Origin: Halalkalibacter krulwichiae
Lineage (GTDB): Bacteria > Bacillota > Bacilli > Bacillales > Bacillaceae_D
DNA: 64,000 bases
Direction of reading: 5' to 3'
Assembly (NCBI RefSeq): GCF_002109385.1
Contig: NZ_CP020814.1
Coordinates: 2,131,501 to 2,195,500, forward strand
Positions 18,445 through 31,192 of this stretch are shown here, in pieces (position 1 is the first letter of the stretch; each line of letters starts with the position of its first letter). The translations under genes were made by a program, and so were the position numbers. The notes under the pieces are model-generated. The model did no database searches and had not been told where the DNA came from. It was given only the letters and a program-made list of their open reading frames with translations.

Positions 18445-18680
18445 GTAAGCAAGTAATTGTCTATTCAACAGATGGCTGTGTAGAATGCAATTATGTTAAG
18501 CAAATGTTGAAAGAAGAAGGTGTAGATTTTGAAGTTAGAGATGTCATGGCTAGTGAAGAACACCAAAAAGAAGTAGAGAAATTTGGATTTATGGGTGTAC
18601 CGGTGACAGTCGTGAATGAGCGAGCTGTGAAAGGCTTTACACCAGAACTACAAGAACTTATTAAAATTGCGAAATCATAA
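18441..18680 (+). CDS. Glutaredoxin/NrdH-like dithiol redoxin (CxxC = CVEC)
   Basis: 79 aa glutaredoxin fold: STDGCVECNYVKQML at the N-terminal active site, the cis-proline GVPVTVV and FTPELQELI at the end. AAGGAGG sits inside the preceding brxC gene, and start and stop overlap as ATGA, so translation is coupled. CVEC is an unusual active site compared with CPYC. A role as reducing partner in the bacillithiol system is inferred from the overlap. Confidence 0.85.
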   Translation: MSKQVIVYSTDGCVECNYVKQMLKEEGVDFEVRDVMASEEHQKEVEKFGFMGVPVTVVNERAVKGFTPELQELIKIAKS

Positions 18681-18681
18681 G

Positions 18682-18738
18682 AAAAAGATGACTGTAAATT
18701 CGGATGTTGAAGTCCGACTTTAGCAGTCATCTTTTTTT
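18682..18738. terminator. Bidirectional terminator
   Basis: AAAAAGATGACTG pairs with CAGTCATCTTTTTTT, with an inner CGGA/TCCG. T tracts on both strands allow it to end the redoxin operon and the converging XRE gene. Confidence 0.88.
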
Positions 18739-18809
18739 CATAGTATGTTAATTCAGGGGCAGGAAGGAATCGATCATCCTGTTTAGCACTGATTGTAAAG
18801 TTCATTTAA

Positions 18810-19352
18810 TTATTCCTTCAAACCTGATTCAGAGTAGACGGCAATAAGAATTATTGCAGATTCCTCGCCTATGTTCTTAACCATATGAGGAACGCTCGCA
18901 CTCCAGCTAAAGGAATCTCCCTTTTCCAATACAACGGATTCTTCACATTGCTCGGCCAAAATCTTACCTTTTACGACAACATGACATTCTTCTCCTTCAT
19001 GAGAGTGAGGTTTCAACCCTGTTGATTCACCAGGTGCAAGTTCCACATTCATTAACCTTAACCCATCTTTTGAGCATAAATTTTCAACTTTCATCTTTCC
19101 ACCTTGGTACGTTGTATAACTTCTCTCGTTGTGTCTCACCACTTTCATTCGATCTTCTTTCTTCAATAAAAGGTATGGGAGTGGAATGTTTAAAAAGTTT
19201 GCTACTGTTTCTAATGTATTAATAGAAGGCGATGTATTATTGTTTTCCATATTACTAATAAAACCTTTTGAAAGGCCTGTACCTTTGCTCATTTCAGCGA
19301 TGGTAATTGCTTTTCTTTTTCTAATAGTACGAATCGTAGAACCGATATCCAT
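18810..19352 (-). CDS. XRE-family regulator with C-terminal cupin domain
   Basis: 180 aa. An N-terminal helix-turn-helix (GSTIRTIRKRKAITIAEMSK then GTGLSKGFISNMENN) is followed by a cupin domain with PHSHEGEECHVVVKG near residues 116-130, the metal-binding cupin motif 1. This is the PuuR/SutR-type layout. It diverges from a GTP-cyclohydrolase-II-like/monooxygenase pair and may regulate it. GAGGTGG precedes the ATG. Confidence 0.85.
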   Translation of the reverse strand: MDIGSTIRTIRKRKAITIAEMSKGTGLSKGFISNMENNNTSPSINTLETVANFLNIPLPYLLLKKEDRMKVVRHNERSYTTYQGGKMKVENLCSKDGLRLMNVELAPGESTGLKPHSHEGEECHVVVKGKILAEQCEESVVLEKGDSFSWSASVPHMVKNIGEESAIILIAVYSESGLKE

Positions 19353-19518
19353 GTTGCCACCTCGAAGAATTCTTTTATGAAACTTATATTCATATTAACA
19401 AATAAAATGTTGACGATCAATCACTACTTTGTTATTGTATAATTAACTTTTTTTCATATTTAAAAACTATAAAACTATTATATATATCATTCAAAGGATA
19501 GGAAAAGAGGAGAAGCAG

Positions 19519-20259
19519 ATGAATCCAATTCACAACATCTTAGAACAAAAGATAGAAATTATTCACCAAAAAGGCAGTCATGACCTTGCTCTAGTAGGAC
19601 CTATTCAACTTCCTGTTCAACTAGGAACAAATGAAGTGAGTTTTCAATGGTATACATGGTTATCCTTGCGTGATTTTCCATCAGATAAAGAACAATTGCT
19701 TAAAGCTCTACCTACAGCCAATCTGGCTGAATCACAGCAATCTTCTGTTTTTGTTTACGGTGATTTCTCAAGTGCAGATCAGTCTTTTATCCGATTCCAT
19801 AGCATCTGCCATACAGGTGATATATTTGGAAGTAAACGTTGTGACTGCGGATATCAATTACAGCAATCATTAAAGATGATAGTTGAAAATGGAAGTGGTG
19901 CACTTTTCTATTTAGCCAATCATGAAGGTCGAGGAATTGGTTTGTTCTCGAAATCATTGGCGTATCTTTTACAACAAGAGGGATTTGATACGGTTGAAGC
20001 AAATGAATTATTAGGTTTTGAGGATGACCAGCGTTCATATGAAGAGGCGATTGAAGTCTTGAAAACATTTAGATCGAAACCGGTTAGTCTTATAACAAAT
20101 AACCCTAATAAGGTAACATCCCTACGTGAAGCCGGTATGATTGTTGATCAATCTGTTCCATTATGGGGAGCTGTATCTGAGCATAATAAGAAATATTTAC
20201 AAACAAAAATAGAAAAGTCAGGACATATGAAAGGTTTGGAGACTAGTTTTCTAAGTTAA
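19519..20259 (+). CDS. GTP cyclohydrolase II-like protein
   Basis: 246 aa. Core GCH-II motifs are present: HSICHTGDIFGSKRCDCGYQ (zinc ligands Cys-x10-Cys-x-Cys, about residues 94-113), catalytic NHEGRGIGLF and the late LITNNPNKV. The region LGFEDDQRSY departs from the canonical LGLPADxRxY, and the first 60 residues are not those of RibA. It is not in a rib operon. It could open the GTP ring for a specialised pterin/flavin-like product, or be a divergent RibA. The start of the FAD monooxygenase follows after 20 bases, and a cupin repressor is divergent. Confidence 0.8.
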   Translation: MNPIHNILEQKIEIIHQKGSHDLALVGPIQLPVQLGTNEVSFQWYTWLSLRDFPSDKEQLLKALPTANLAESQQSSVFVYGDFSSADQSFIRFHSICHTGDIFGSKRCDCGYQLQQSLKMIVENGSGALFYLANHEGRGIGLFSKSLAYLLQQEGFDTVEANELLGFEDDQRSYEEAIEVLKTFRSKPVSLITNNPNKVTSLREAGMIVDQSVPLWGAVSEHNKKYLQTKIEKSGHMKGLETSFLS

Positions 20260-20279
20260 GAATAAAAAAGGTGATTAAT

Positions 20280-21380
20280 ATGCATCTAGATACGGATGTT
20301 TGTATCGTAGGCGGGGGACCTGCTGGAGTCTTACTCGGATATCTTCTTGCTCAAAAAGGGATATCTACTATAGTTCTAGAGCGTTCTAATGGTGGAAAAA
20401 GAGAGTTCAGAGGCGAACATATTTCTGCTGAAACAGAAAAGTTATTGAAAGAACATCTATTATTTGAAAAGATCGAAGCTAAAGGAATCCTAAGAATGAA
20501 CAAAGTAGAATACTTTGATCATGGTCAAATTGTAAGAACGATTGTGCCGAAATTGGGTGAGGAACATGTTGGAATTCACGTTCCACAGTCTCATTTATTG
20601 TCAGCCGTTGTTAAAGAATCAAAAGGTTTTGACAACTATCAATTGTTCTTGAATACAGCAGTTACAGATTTAATTCAAGATGAGAAGGGTACGTATAGAG
20701 GAGTCAAAGCTAAGAAAAATGGTGAAGAACTTACAATATACTGTTCAATTATTGTAGGTGCAGACGGTCGTTTTTCGACAGTTCGGAAGCTTGCAAACAT
20801 ATCGACAAATCACTTATCTCATGGATATGATGTCTTATGGGCAAAGATACCTACCCCGAGTAATTGGGAGGCAACTACAAGAATGCTACTTGTTGATGGC
20901 CATCAATTAGCCTTATTTACACAAACGGGGGGATTCATTCAGATTGGATGGAATATTAAAGAAGGCTCATTTCCAGAACTGAAAAAGCAGCCCCTTGAAC
21001 CTTTGTTGGAACCGCTTGTTAATAATTTTCCAGAGTTAAATAAAGCAGTCTCACGGCACTTGCAATCGTGGAAAAACTTTGTTTGTTTAAAAGTAGAAAG
21101 CTCTCGTTCTGAAACATGGGTGAAAGATGGTTTAGTCATCATTGGTGATGCAGCCCATACGATGACACCAACTGGGGCAATAGGAATCAACTGTGCAATG
21201 AAGGATGCTCATGTTTTAGCACCGATTCTTCTAGATGCCATAGCAAAGAAAGAAACTTCTGCAAAATGGCTTAAAAGATTTGAACGAGTGAGAAGAGCGG
21301 AAATTGAAATTCAACAAAGTAAGCAAATTGAAAATGAACTTTCCTTTATTAAGCAATTTGCCCAAACTTCAGGTTTTTGA
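20280..21380 (+). CDS. FAD-dependent aromatic monooxygenase (UbiH/PHBH family)
   Basis: 366 aa flavoprotein hydroxylase: dinucleotide motif CIVGGGPAGVLLG at the N-terminus, the GADGRFSTVRK (DG) motif near residue 160 and the GDAAHTMTPTGAIGIN (GD) motif near residue 285. These three define group-A flavin monooxygenases, which hydroxylate electron-rich rings using NAD(P)H and O2. AAAAAGGTGAT precedes ATG 20280; an in-frame GTG at 20271 lies within that site. Pairing with a GTP-cyclohydrolase-II-like gene suggests a small pathway acting on a pyrimidine/pteridine product (inference). Confidence 0.85.
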   Translation: MHLDTDVCIVGGGPAGVLLGYLLAQKGISTIVLERSNGGKREFRGEHISAETEKLLKEHLLFEKIEAKGILRMNKVEYFDHGQIVRTIVPKLGEEHVGIHVPQSHLLSAVVKESKGFDNYQLFLNTAVTDLIQDEKGTYRGVKAKKNGEELTIYCSIIVGADGRFSTVRKLANISTNHLSHGYDVLWAKIPTPSNWEATTRMLLVDGHQLALFTQTGGFIQIGWNIKEGSFPELKKQPLEPLLEPLVNNFPELNKAVSRHLQSWKNFVCLKVESSRSETWVKDGLVIIGDAAHTMTPTGAIGINCAMKDAHVLAPILLDAIAKKETSAKWLKRFERVRRAEIEIQQSKQIENELSFIKQFAQTSGF

Positions 21381-21469
21381 TTATAGTAAAGATAAAATAG
21401 CGAGTAGGTATATTCCTACTCGTTTCTTTATTTACAGGCTTACATATTGTCAAGACAAAGGAGAGACCT

Positions 21470-21889
21470 ATGGAAGTTACAATCGAAAAAATAGAAAAGG
21501 AAACGGCTTGGGAAATAAGGCATAAAGTTATGTGGCCTGAAAAGGACCTCACCTATATTAAGTTAACAGATGATGAACTAGGGATTCACTATGGCTTAAT
21601 TAAAGAGAACAAAGTGATTTCGGTCATTTCACTCTTTATTAATAAAGAAGAAGCTCAATTCAGGAAGTTTGCCACCCTTCAGTCCGAACAAGCTAAAGGG
21701 TATGGAAGTTTACTATTAGAAAATACAATTGTAGAAGCAAAGAAATTTGGCGTGAAAAAAATTTGGTGTAATGCAAGAAAGAATAAGGTTGATTTCTATA
21801 AGAAATTTGGTTTAGTAGAAACTGAAATCAATTTTACGAAAGGTGGAAAATCCTATGTTATTATGGAAAAAGAATTCGGAAATAAATAA
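21470..21889 (+). CDS. GNAT-family N-acetyltransferase
   Basis: 139 aa. The acetyl-CoA loop appears as SEQAKGYGSLLLENTI and the last strands end with FYKKFGLVETEI, typical of GNAT enzymes of the ElaA/YjcF-like type. The substrate is unknown. AAAGGAGAG precedes the ATG. It stands alone before a convergent terminator. Confidence 0.8.
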   Translation: MEVTIEKIEKETAWEIRHKVMWPEKDLTYIKLTDDELGIHYGLIKENKVISVISLFINKEEAQFRKFATLQSEQAKGYGSLLLENTIVEAKKFGVKKIWCNARKNKVDFYKKFGLVETEINFTKGGKSYVIMEKEFGNK

Positions 21890-21918
21890 GCAACAATTTT
21901 CAAGAAGTATATTTAAAC

Positions 21919-21955
21919 TGTAAGAGCGTAAGCCCATATTGAGTACGCCCTTACA
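21919..21955. terminator. Convergent bidirectional terminator
   Basis: TGTAAGAGCGTA pairs with TACGCCCTTACA (one mismatch). It lies between the GNAT gene and the end of the DUF2254 gene and overlaps the latter's stop codon. Confidence 0.65.
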
Positions 21956-23261
21956 TTGGTATAAAATGACTTCCTTGATTAGTTTGTATTGCTAATTTCT
22001 GAAGTTTTTCATTCAAATACGTTCGGTCAAGATCAAGCATCTCTTCTTTTTTGATTCCTTCTTGAATGTATTTTGAGAACTCCCAAATCGTTTCCTTTAC
22101 TTGTTGATCATTTTGAGCAGCAATTGTTTGAAGAGAATCGATAATCGCTGCGAGGACGGATACATCTTCCGTACCAGGTTGACGTATTTGGTAATAACAT
22201 TTATACAAATAATCTTTGAACTGGCGCTGTTTGACGATGACTCGCAAGGATTGGTAAGAATCGTTGTAATAAGAACGGTGCAAATTCTTCCTAGCTAAAA
22301 CGGTTAAAATTCTTGCCAATGCACGAATCCCACTAATGGCAGTATTTGGATCATTGATTCCAGGAGATAAAGCGCGCAAGGAGATTTCTACCAATTTCGT
22401 AAGACCAAAATCAATATCTTGTATAGTCGCTCGTTCTTCAGCGACATGTAGCTTTTTTACATAATCAGAAGGGTCAATCTTATCTCTTTCGCCCCAAATT
22501 GAAAGAATAATCGTCCCTACTTCTATATAATCGCCTACGCCAACTTCAATTTTAACAATGACATCATCATCTTTTGCTTGTTTAATTAACTCATCTAGTT
22601 CTACTACAAGCAAGTAACCTGAAACGTAAGAATGAATGTGGTATGGATCTACTAATTTAACGTCTTCACTCTCCCAGTCTTTCCAAGGCTCGTCTGCAGG
22701 TTGATCTTCGGCTTCTTCATAATTTTCATGAATTGATTCAATCGTACTCCGAGTAATATGATGAATCAAATTACTTACTTGAATCCATCTACCAACATGA
22801 TGAACAAAAAAGACAAAATATCCGACGCATATGATAGCATACAGAACAGCTACCGTTGGAGAGATGAATAGTTGCTCATGATTTGAGTCCCGTAGAAGCA
22901 ATAATAAAACAAGTGAATAAACAAAACCGCCAATAAATACACCAAGTATACGTTGTGTATAAACATCTGTTATAAAGTCTTGCATTGTTCGTGGAGAAAA
23001 TTGTGATAAATAAGTGGTTAATACGACCATTATAGTTGAGAAAGAGATTGTAGTCATTGTTAAAAGTGAAGAAACAATTGTACTTAGTAAGGTCTGCGCA
23101 AGAGCAAGGTTAACAAGTAATGCATTTGGCAACCAGTTAAAATGAAAAGTGAAATCTAAATAAATAGAGAATATAGCAAACAAGATAGACATTAGCCCAT
23201 AGACTCCTGGGATAAACCAAAATTGTGCTCGTAATATTAAAAATACGGGATGAGATTTCAT
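21951..23261 (-). CDS. DUF2254 predicted membrane protein
   Basis: 436 aa with four N-terminal membrane segments, then a soluble domain with the family pattern GVGDYIEVGTIILSIWG and SLRALSPGINDPNTAISGI, which marks DUF2254. Its biochemical role is unknown. GGGGGGAT precedes ATG 23261; an earlier TTG at 23279 overlaps that site and is less likely. Confidence 0.85.
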   Translation of the reverse strand: MKSHPVFLILRAQFWFIPGVYGLMSILFAIFSIYLDFTFHFNWLPNALLVNLALAQTLLSTIVSSLLTMTTISFSTIMVVLTTYLSQFSPRTMQDFITDVYTQRILGVFIGGFVYSLVLLLLLRDSNHEQLFISPTVAVLYAIICVGYFVFFVHHVGRWIQVSNLIHHITRSTIESIHENYEEAEDQPADEPWKDWESEDVKLVDPYHIHSYVSGYLLVVELDELIKQAKDDDVIVKIEVGVGDYIEVGTIILSIWGERDKIDPSDYVKKLHVAEERATIQDIDFGLTKLVEISLRALSPGINDPNTAISGIRALARILTVLARKNLHRSYYNDSYQSLRVIVKQRQFKDYLYKCYYQIRQPGTEDVSVLAAIIDSLQTIAAQNDQQVKETIWEFSKYIQEGIKKEEMLDLDRTYLNEKLQKLAIQTNQGSHFIPM

Positions 23262-23399
23262 GTAAATCCCCCCACTCAAAATATTTTATAATTAGTTTGA
23301 ACGAATAAGAACAATTTAAACGTTTCTTTTGTAGCTTTTGCAGGAATATAGAGTAAGAAAGGAAAATAAGAACACGATAAAATAAAAAGGAGTGGTTGT

Positions 23400-23813
23400 A
23401 TGAGTATGGAAAACCCTACAAATGAAGAAATTAAAACACTTTTACATCAAAGTAAACGTATAGCAGTGGTTGGATTGTCTGAGAATCCTGAACGAACATC
23501 ACATATGGTATCTGAAGCGATGCAAAATGCAGGGTACGAGATTATTCCCGTAAATCCTACTGCGAAAGAAGTACTAGGAATGAAAGCAGTAAGCTCACTG
23601 AAAGAAATTGAAGGTGCTATTGATATTGTAAATGTTTTTAGACGTAGTGAATATTTACCAGAAGTCGCGAAGGAAGCCATTGAAGTAGGGGCAAAAGCCT
23701 TTTGGGCACAACTTGGTGTAGAAAACCAAGAAGCGTATGATTTACTAAAGGAGCACGATATTCAAACGGTTATGAACCGCTGTATTAAAGTTGAGCACGC
23801 TAAATGGAAGTAA
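23400..23813 (+). CDS. yneT: CoA-binding-domain protein YneT
   Basis: 137 aa Rossmann-fold CoA_binding_2 protein: IAVVGLSENPERTSHMVSEA near the start, then IIPVNPTAKEVLG and AKAFWAQLGVENQEA. In B. subtilis yneT also stands immediately upstream of parE, so this is conserved synteny. The function of the family is unclear. AAAAAGGAGTGG precedes the ATG. Confidence 0.88.
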   Translation: MSMENPTNEEIKTLLHQSKRIAVVGLSENPERTSHMVSEAMQNAGYEIIPVNPTAKEVLGMKAVSSLKEIEGAIDIVNVFRRSEYLPEVAKEAIEVGAKAFWAQLGVENQEAYDLLKEHDIQTVMNRCIKVEHAKWK

Positions 23814-23825
23814 ACGTGTAGGAAG

Positions 23826-23857
23826 CGGGACTTAATCAAAAAGTCTCGTTTTTTCTT
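23826..23857 (+). terminator. Terminator after yneT
   Basis: CGGGACTT pairs with AAGTCTCG, followed by TTTTTT. Confidence 0.85.
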
Positions 23858-23932
23858 TCTAAAAAACTTTGAGAAAATAAAGGATAATAGAAAAGAGGTT
23901 GCGAATACAGAAATAACCTTTAAAATAGATAA

Positions 23933-25978
<2,046 letters not shown>

Positions 25979-25980
25979 GT

Positions 25981-28434
25981 TTGGCACAATCAGAGCGTTA
26001 CTTAGACCTTCCCTTAGAAGAAGTAATTGGCGATCGTTTTGGGCGCTATAGTAAATATATAATTCAAGAGCGTGCTTTGCCAGATGCAAGGGATGGGTTA
26101 AAGCCAGTACAGCGTCGTATCTTATATGCGATGTATAGAGAGGGGAATACGGCCGAGAAACCATTTCGTAAATCAGCGAAAACGGTCGGTAATGTAATCG
26201 GTAACTATCACCCGCACGGGGATTCTTCTGTGTATGAAGCAATGGTGCGGATGAGTCAAGAGTGGAAGGTTCGAAATCTTTTAGTTGATATGCACGGCAA
26301 TAATGGTTCGATTGATGGCGACCCACCAGCTGCTATGCGTTATACAGAAGCGAGATTATCAAAGATAGCTTCACAACTGTTGCAAGATCTCGACCGTGAT
26401 ACGGTTGACTTTATTCCCAACTTTGATGATTCTGAGGAAGAACCAGTTGTGTTGCCTTCTCTATACCCTAATTTACTTGTAAATGGGTCGACAGGTATCT
26501 CAGCTGGGTATGCAACAGACATACCTCCTCATCACTTAGGTGAAATTATTGATGGTGTCATCATGCAAATGGAAAAACCAAGTACAACGTTAGATGATTT
26601 ACTTACTGTTATTAAAGGCCCAGACTTTCCGACTGGTGGGATTGTTCAAGGAATCGATGGTATTCGTCAAGCTTATAAGACAGGAAAAGGTAAAGTCGTT
26701 GTCCGTGCTAAAACGGAAATTGAAGAAATCCGTGGGGGACGAGAACAAATTGTTATTACAGAAATTCCTTATGAGGTCGTTAAAGCTAATCTAGTCAAAA
26801 AAATGGACGAACTTCGCTTCGATAAGAAAGTTGATGGTATTGCAGAAGTCAGAGATGATACCGACCGGACTGGATTACGAATTGTCGTTGAATTAAAAAA
26901 AGAAGCAGACGCTAAAGCGATCTTAAACTATCTTTTAAAAAATACTGATTTACAAGTTACATATAACTTTAATATGGTTGCAATTGCTAACAAGGCCCCG
27001 AAATTAATGGGCCTCCAAACATTAATTCAAGCATATGTTGATCACCAAAAAATCGTATTTACTAGAAGAGCTAAGTTTGATCTGAAGAAAGCATTAGATC
27101 GTCAGCATATCGTGCGGGGCTTGATTAAAGCAATTTCCATTTTAGACGAAGTCATTTCAACAATTCGCGCATCAAGAGATAAAAAAGATGCAAAAGAGAA
27201 TTTAATTGCGAAATTTGAATTCACAGAAGCACAAGCAGAGGCGATTGTAACATTACAACTTTATCGCTTGACAAATACAGATATAACAACTCTTGAAGAA
27301 GAAGCAGCTGATCTTGAACGCCGTATTCATGAACTTGAAGCCATTCTCTCAAGCGAGAAAAAGTTAATCTCTGTCATTAAGAAAAGTCTTCAGTTAATTA
27401 AGAAGGAATTTGCTGATCCTAGACGTACTTTAATTAAGGAAGAAATTGAAGAAATTAAGATCAACATGGACGTCTTAATTGCTTCTGAGGATGTCATGGT
27501 GACTGTCACAAAAGAAGGCTACGTGAAACGGACTAGCGTACGTTCTTACGGGGCTTCAAATGGTGAAGATCCTGGAATGAAAGAGGGGGATTACCTTCTT
27601 GGTCACTTTGAATTGAATACAACTGAAACATTGTTGCTCTTTACGAAATTAGGAAACTACTTATATCTTCCTGTCCATCAGTTGCCAGATATTCGTTGGA
27701 AAGATAACGGTCAGCATGTGGCAAATTTAGTCAGTGGACTAGACCGAGAAGATGAAATTATAAAAGCTTTGCCGATTAAAGAGTTTAAAGAAGAAGAGTC
27801 ACTTCTTTTTATAACGAAAAATGGCATGGCCAAACGCTCACAACTATCTCTTTACCAAGCTCAACGTTTCTCAAAACCATTGATGGCAATTAAGTTAAAA
27901 GAAGGCGATGAAGTTGTCACGATGATGCATACGAGTGGAAAAAATGATTTATTTATTGCGACCCATTTAGGGTATGGTCTTTGGTTAACAGAAGAAGAAA
28001 TCAATTTAGTTGGTCAAAGGGCAGCTGGCGTTAAAGCGATTAATTTAAAAGAGGGCGATGCTGTCGTGGGTGCTGCAACATTTTCTCCTGAAGACAAGAA
28101 AGTAGAATTTATGGTTGTCACCCAGCGAGGGGCCGTAAAGAAAGTTCCCATTACAGAGTTTGATAAATCTTCTCGAGCAAAGCGTGGGTTAGTTATGCTT
28201 CGGGAATTGAAGTCTAACCCGCATCGCGTCATCGCGTGTAAAAAAGTAACGAATCAGGCATCAACATTTACTTTACGAACAAAAAATGATGTTATCGAAA
28301 GCTTTGCAGCTGGAAATTACCGCAATAGCGACCGCTACAGTAATGGATCATTTATTGTAGATGTGGCTACTAAAGGCGAAGTTGTTGAAGTTTGGGAAGT
28401 GATCGATACAACGATAAAGACCGATGAGCAATAA
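25981..28434 (+). CDS. parC: DNA topoisomerase IV subunit A
   Basis: 817 aa. It begins with TTG after GAGGAGGAG in the end of parE. The breakage-reunion domain contains the catalytic Tyr in [11 protein letters not shown]; the C-terminal beta-pinwheel lacks the GyrA box, as expected for ParC. The quinolone-determining stretch [10 protein letters not shown] has the wild-type Ser82 and Glu86, equivalent to S. aureus GrlA S80/E84, so no resistance change is visible there. Confidence 0.97.
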   Translation: MAQSERYLDLPLEEVIGDRFGRYSKYIIQERALPDARDGLKPVQRRILYAMYREGNTAEKPFRKSAKTVGNVIGNYHPHGDSSVYEAMVRMSQEWKVRNLLVDMHGNNGSIDGDPPAAMRYTEARLSKIASQLLQDLDRDTVDFIPNFDDSEEEPVVLPSLYPNLLVNGSTGISAGYATDIPPHHLGEIIDGVIMQMEKPSTTLDDLLTVIKGPDFPTGGIVQGIDGIRQAYKTGKGKVVVRAKTEIEEIRGGREQIVITEIPYEVVKANLVKKMDELRFDKKVDGIAEVRDDTDRTGLRIVVELKKEADAKAILNYLLKNTDLQVTYNFNMVAIANKAPKLMGLQTLIQAYVDHQKIVFTRRAKFDLKKALDRQHIVRGLIKAISILDEVISTIRASRDKKDAKENLIAKFEFTEAQAEAIVTLQLYRLTNTDITTLEEEAADLERRIHELEAILSSEKKLISVIKKSLQLIKKEFADPRRTLIKEEIEEIKINMDVLIASEDVMVTVTKEGYVKRTSVRSYGASNGEDPGMKEGDYLLGHFELNTTETLLLFTKLGNYLYLPVHQLPDIRWKDNGQHVANLVSGLDREDEIIKALPIKEFKEEESLLFITKNGMAKRSQLSLYQAQRFSKPLMAIKLKEGDEVVTMMHTSGKNDLFIATHLGYGLWLTEEEINLVGQRAAGVKAINLKEGDAVVGAATFSPEDKKVEFMVVTQRGAVKKVPITEFDKSSRAKRGLVMLRELKSNPHRVIACKKVTNQASTFTLRTKNDVIESFAAGNYRNSDRYSNGSFIVDVATKGEVVEVWEVIDTTIKTDEQ

Positions 28435-28454
28435 TCTCATCGGTCTTTCCCTTT
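28416..28454 (+). terminator. Terminator of parE-parC
   Basis: AAAGACCGATGAG pairs with CTCATCGGTCTTT, followed by CCCTTT. The parC stop codon lies in the loop. Confidence 0.85.
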
Positions 28455-28511
28455 CAATGACGATTTTTGTTCATTATAATATTATTATGTAAACTAAAGA
28501 GGATGGAATGA

Positions 28512-28994
28512 ATGAAAGGAACTACTCATATATTAGGCGGAATTGCTGCAGCTGCAATTGCGCAAAACCAATTTAACTTAGGAATGGAAAATACAATTAT
28601 TTATTATTCAACAGCCGTTATCGGGGCAATTATTCCAGACATTTGTCACCCAAATTCAATGATTGGTAGGCGACTCCCAATCTTATCAAAAGTTTTCAGC
28701 TCAGTGTTTGGACATCGTTCATTTACTCATAGCTTATTATTCTTTCTCCTTGTTTTTATTTTAACGGAGCAATTCACATTTGAATATGCACAAACTGTTC
28801 AAGCAGGGATTCTAGTCGGAATAGGAAGTCATATTGTTTTGGACGCTTTAACAGCAAGAGGAGTGAAGTTACTTTACCCATTAAAAGTTAACATTAGAAG
28901 TCCATTATTCGTACGGACAGGTTCGTTAATTGGCGAATCACTTGTCGTTGTTGGATTACTTACTCTAATGGTAATGACTTTTTTTGTTTCATAG
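28512..28994 (+). CDS. YdjM/YfhP-like membrane-bound metal-dependent hydrolase
   Basis: 160 aa with four to five membrane segments. Conserved polar motifs of the DUF457/YdjM family are visible: MKGTTHILGGIAAA, IIPDICHPNSMIG, FGHRSFTHSLLF and the later SHIVLDALTARGVKLLYP. The His and Asp residues suggest a membrane hydrolase, but the substrate is not known. The E. coli homologue is LexA-regulated; here no own LexA box was seen. Confidence 0.82.
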   Translation: MKGTTHILGGIAAAAIAQNQFNLGMENTIIYYSTAVIGAIIPDICHPNSMIGRRLPILSKVFSSVFGHRSFTHSLLFFLLVFILTEQFTFEYAQTVQAGILVGIGSHIVLDALTARGVKLLYPLKVNIRSPLFVRTGSLIGESLVVVGLLTLMVMTFFVS

Positions 28995-29059
28995 ATTTTA
29001 AAGGCTTGGATGAATGGAAGTATAACTCCTATAAAAAAGACTAATACTTTGAAATATAG

Positions 29060-30046
<987 letters not shown>

Positions 30047-30053
30047 TCAAATG

Positions 30054-30091
30054 AAAGACGTGCAGAACTAATGTCCTTGCACGTCTTTTTT
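30054..30091 (+). terminator. Terminator after pfkA
   Basis: AAAGACGTGCA pairs with TGCACGTCTTT, followed by more T. Confidence 0.93.
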
Positions 30092-30096
30092 CGGGC

Positions 30097-30438
30097 TTAT
30101 TTTTCTTTATTTTTAATAAGAATTGAAGCTAGTAAGCAAGCACTGCCTGCCAAATACAACAAAGGTGTATAGTTCATTGTTGGTATGTAACGTGTTCTCT
30201 TGTTTGTAACCTCATACACCCCAACAGGTTTTAAACGAATAAATGTACCTCCACCATCCCCACCGGAATGATTTGTCTCCTCACTACCTTGGCCACCGCC
30301 TCCAACAACAAAATAAGTTGCTTTGGCTACGGGTACAATCTTCTGACATTCTCCTTCAATCGCTTCACCAAATACAGTTTCAGTTGTCGTAGGCTTTATG
30401 TGATCGATCAATTTACTAACAGGGGACATTCCACTCAT
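30097..30438 (-). CDS. GerW/YtfJ-like sporulation protein with C-terminal membrane anchor
   Basis: 113 aa. ETVFGEAIEGECQKIVPVAK followed by a Gly-rich VVGGGGQGSEE stretch and IRLKPVGVYEV matches the GerW (YtfJ) sporulation family, which affects spore germination. Unlike typical YtfJ it ends with one hydrophobic helix (TPLLYLAGSACLLASILI), predicting membrane attachment. AAAAAGGCGTGA precedes the ATG. Confidence 0.7.
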   Translation of the reverse strand: MSGMSPVSKLIDHIKPTTTETVFGEAIEGECQKIVPVAKATYFVVGGGGQGSEETNHSGGDGGGTFIRLKPVGVYEVTNKRTRYIPTMNYTPLLYLAGSACLLASILIKNKEK

Positions 30439-30611
30439 ATTATCACGCCTTTTTATATAATGAAAGCTTGTTTATATATATGATGATACGAGAACGGTTC
30501 AGAATTAAAAAGTTAAATAATTCAAGAAATCTCCTACTTTGACCAGTGAAACCTTTTGAAGTTATTTTCCGTTTTATAACAGTAATTTTCAAACGGAGGA
30601 GGATGAGCATA

Positions 30612-31160
30612 TTGAAATTCAATAACATATTTATATCGATGATGTTTTTGTTCTTATTAACTGCATGTGCGGTTACCCCTATGCAAAATGAAGTGCTTAG
30701 TTCGAATGATAAAGAAGTTCATTTTTCCTATTTAGAGGAGCTATCGGAAGCAGAATTAAAGCAATATCAACAATTTACGTACAATAATAATGCAGAACAT
30801 CTAAAAGGCTTATCACCTGAAAAAATTGTATTAATCTATATGCATTTAATCGTCACGAACAATATAGAATTGATCTATTGGCTAACAGCTAGTTCACAAT
30901 TACAGCTTGATATTGATCAATTCCAACAAGACTATGACCAATATCTGCATCAATTAAACACAGATATGGCTATCCGACTAAGATATTATAACGACCTTGC
31001 GACAAAATCCGATTTGAAAAAGAAACACTCTGCACAAGTAGAAATGAGCGTAACAATAGAAAGTTATACGTATACGGTCTTACATGAATTAAAAAGCGAA
31101 GAGGATGTCTGGAAAATGGACCTAATACCAGTAATGGAATACTTAAAAAATGAAAAGTAA
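30612..31160 (+). CDS. Lipoprotein of unknown function
   Basis: 182 aa. A short signal ends in the lipobox LTAC (FLFLLTACAVTP). The rest is helical and polar, with QQFTYNNNAEHLKGLSPEKI as a distinctive stretch. GGAGGAGG ends at 30602; ATG 30603 is too close, so TTG 30612, nine bases on, is the likelier start. No family was recognised. It is followed by a hairpin shared with the converging gene. Confidence 0.75.
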   Translation: MKFNNIFISMMFLFLLTACAVTPMQNEVLSSNDKEVHFSYLEELSEAELKQYQQFTYNNNAEHLKGLSPEKIVLIYMHLIVTNNIELIYWLTASSQLQLDIDQFQQDYDQYLHQLNTDMAIRLRYYNDLATKSDLKKKHSAQVEMSVTIESYTYTVLHELKSEEDVWKMDLIPVMEYLKNEK

Positions 31161-31161
31161 T

Positions 31162-31185
31162 AAAAAAGGCACTGAAACAGTGCCT
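31162..31185 (-). terminator. Terminator of the minus-strand 65-aa gene
   Basis: GGCACTG pairs with CAGTGCC around AAA; the A6 tract to its left becomes a T tract on the minus strand. It may also stop the lipoprotein transcript. Confidence 0.8.
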
Positions 31186-31192
31186 CAGAATC

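Noticed and set aside
18491..18805. Minus-strand 104-aa ORF behind the XRE-cupin gene
   Set aside because: It runs through the bidirectional terminator and then antisense to the glutaredoxin gene; protein-like features are absent.
25981..28434. Quinolone-resistance change in ParC
   Set aside because: The key Ser82 and Glu86 are wild type.
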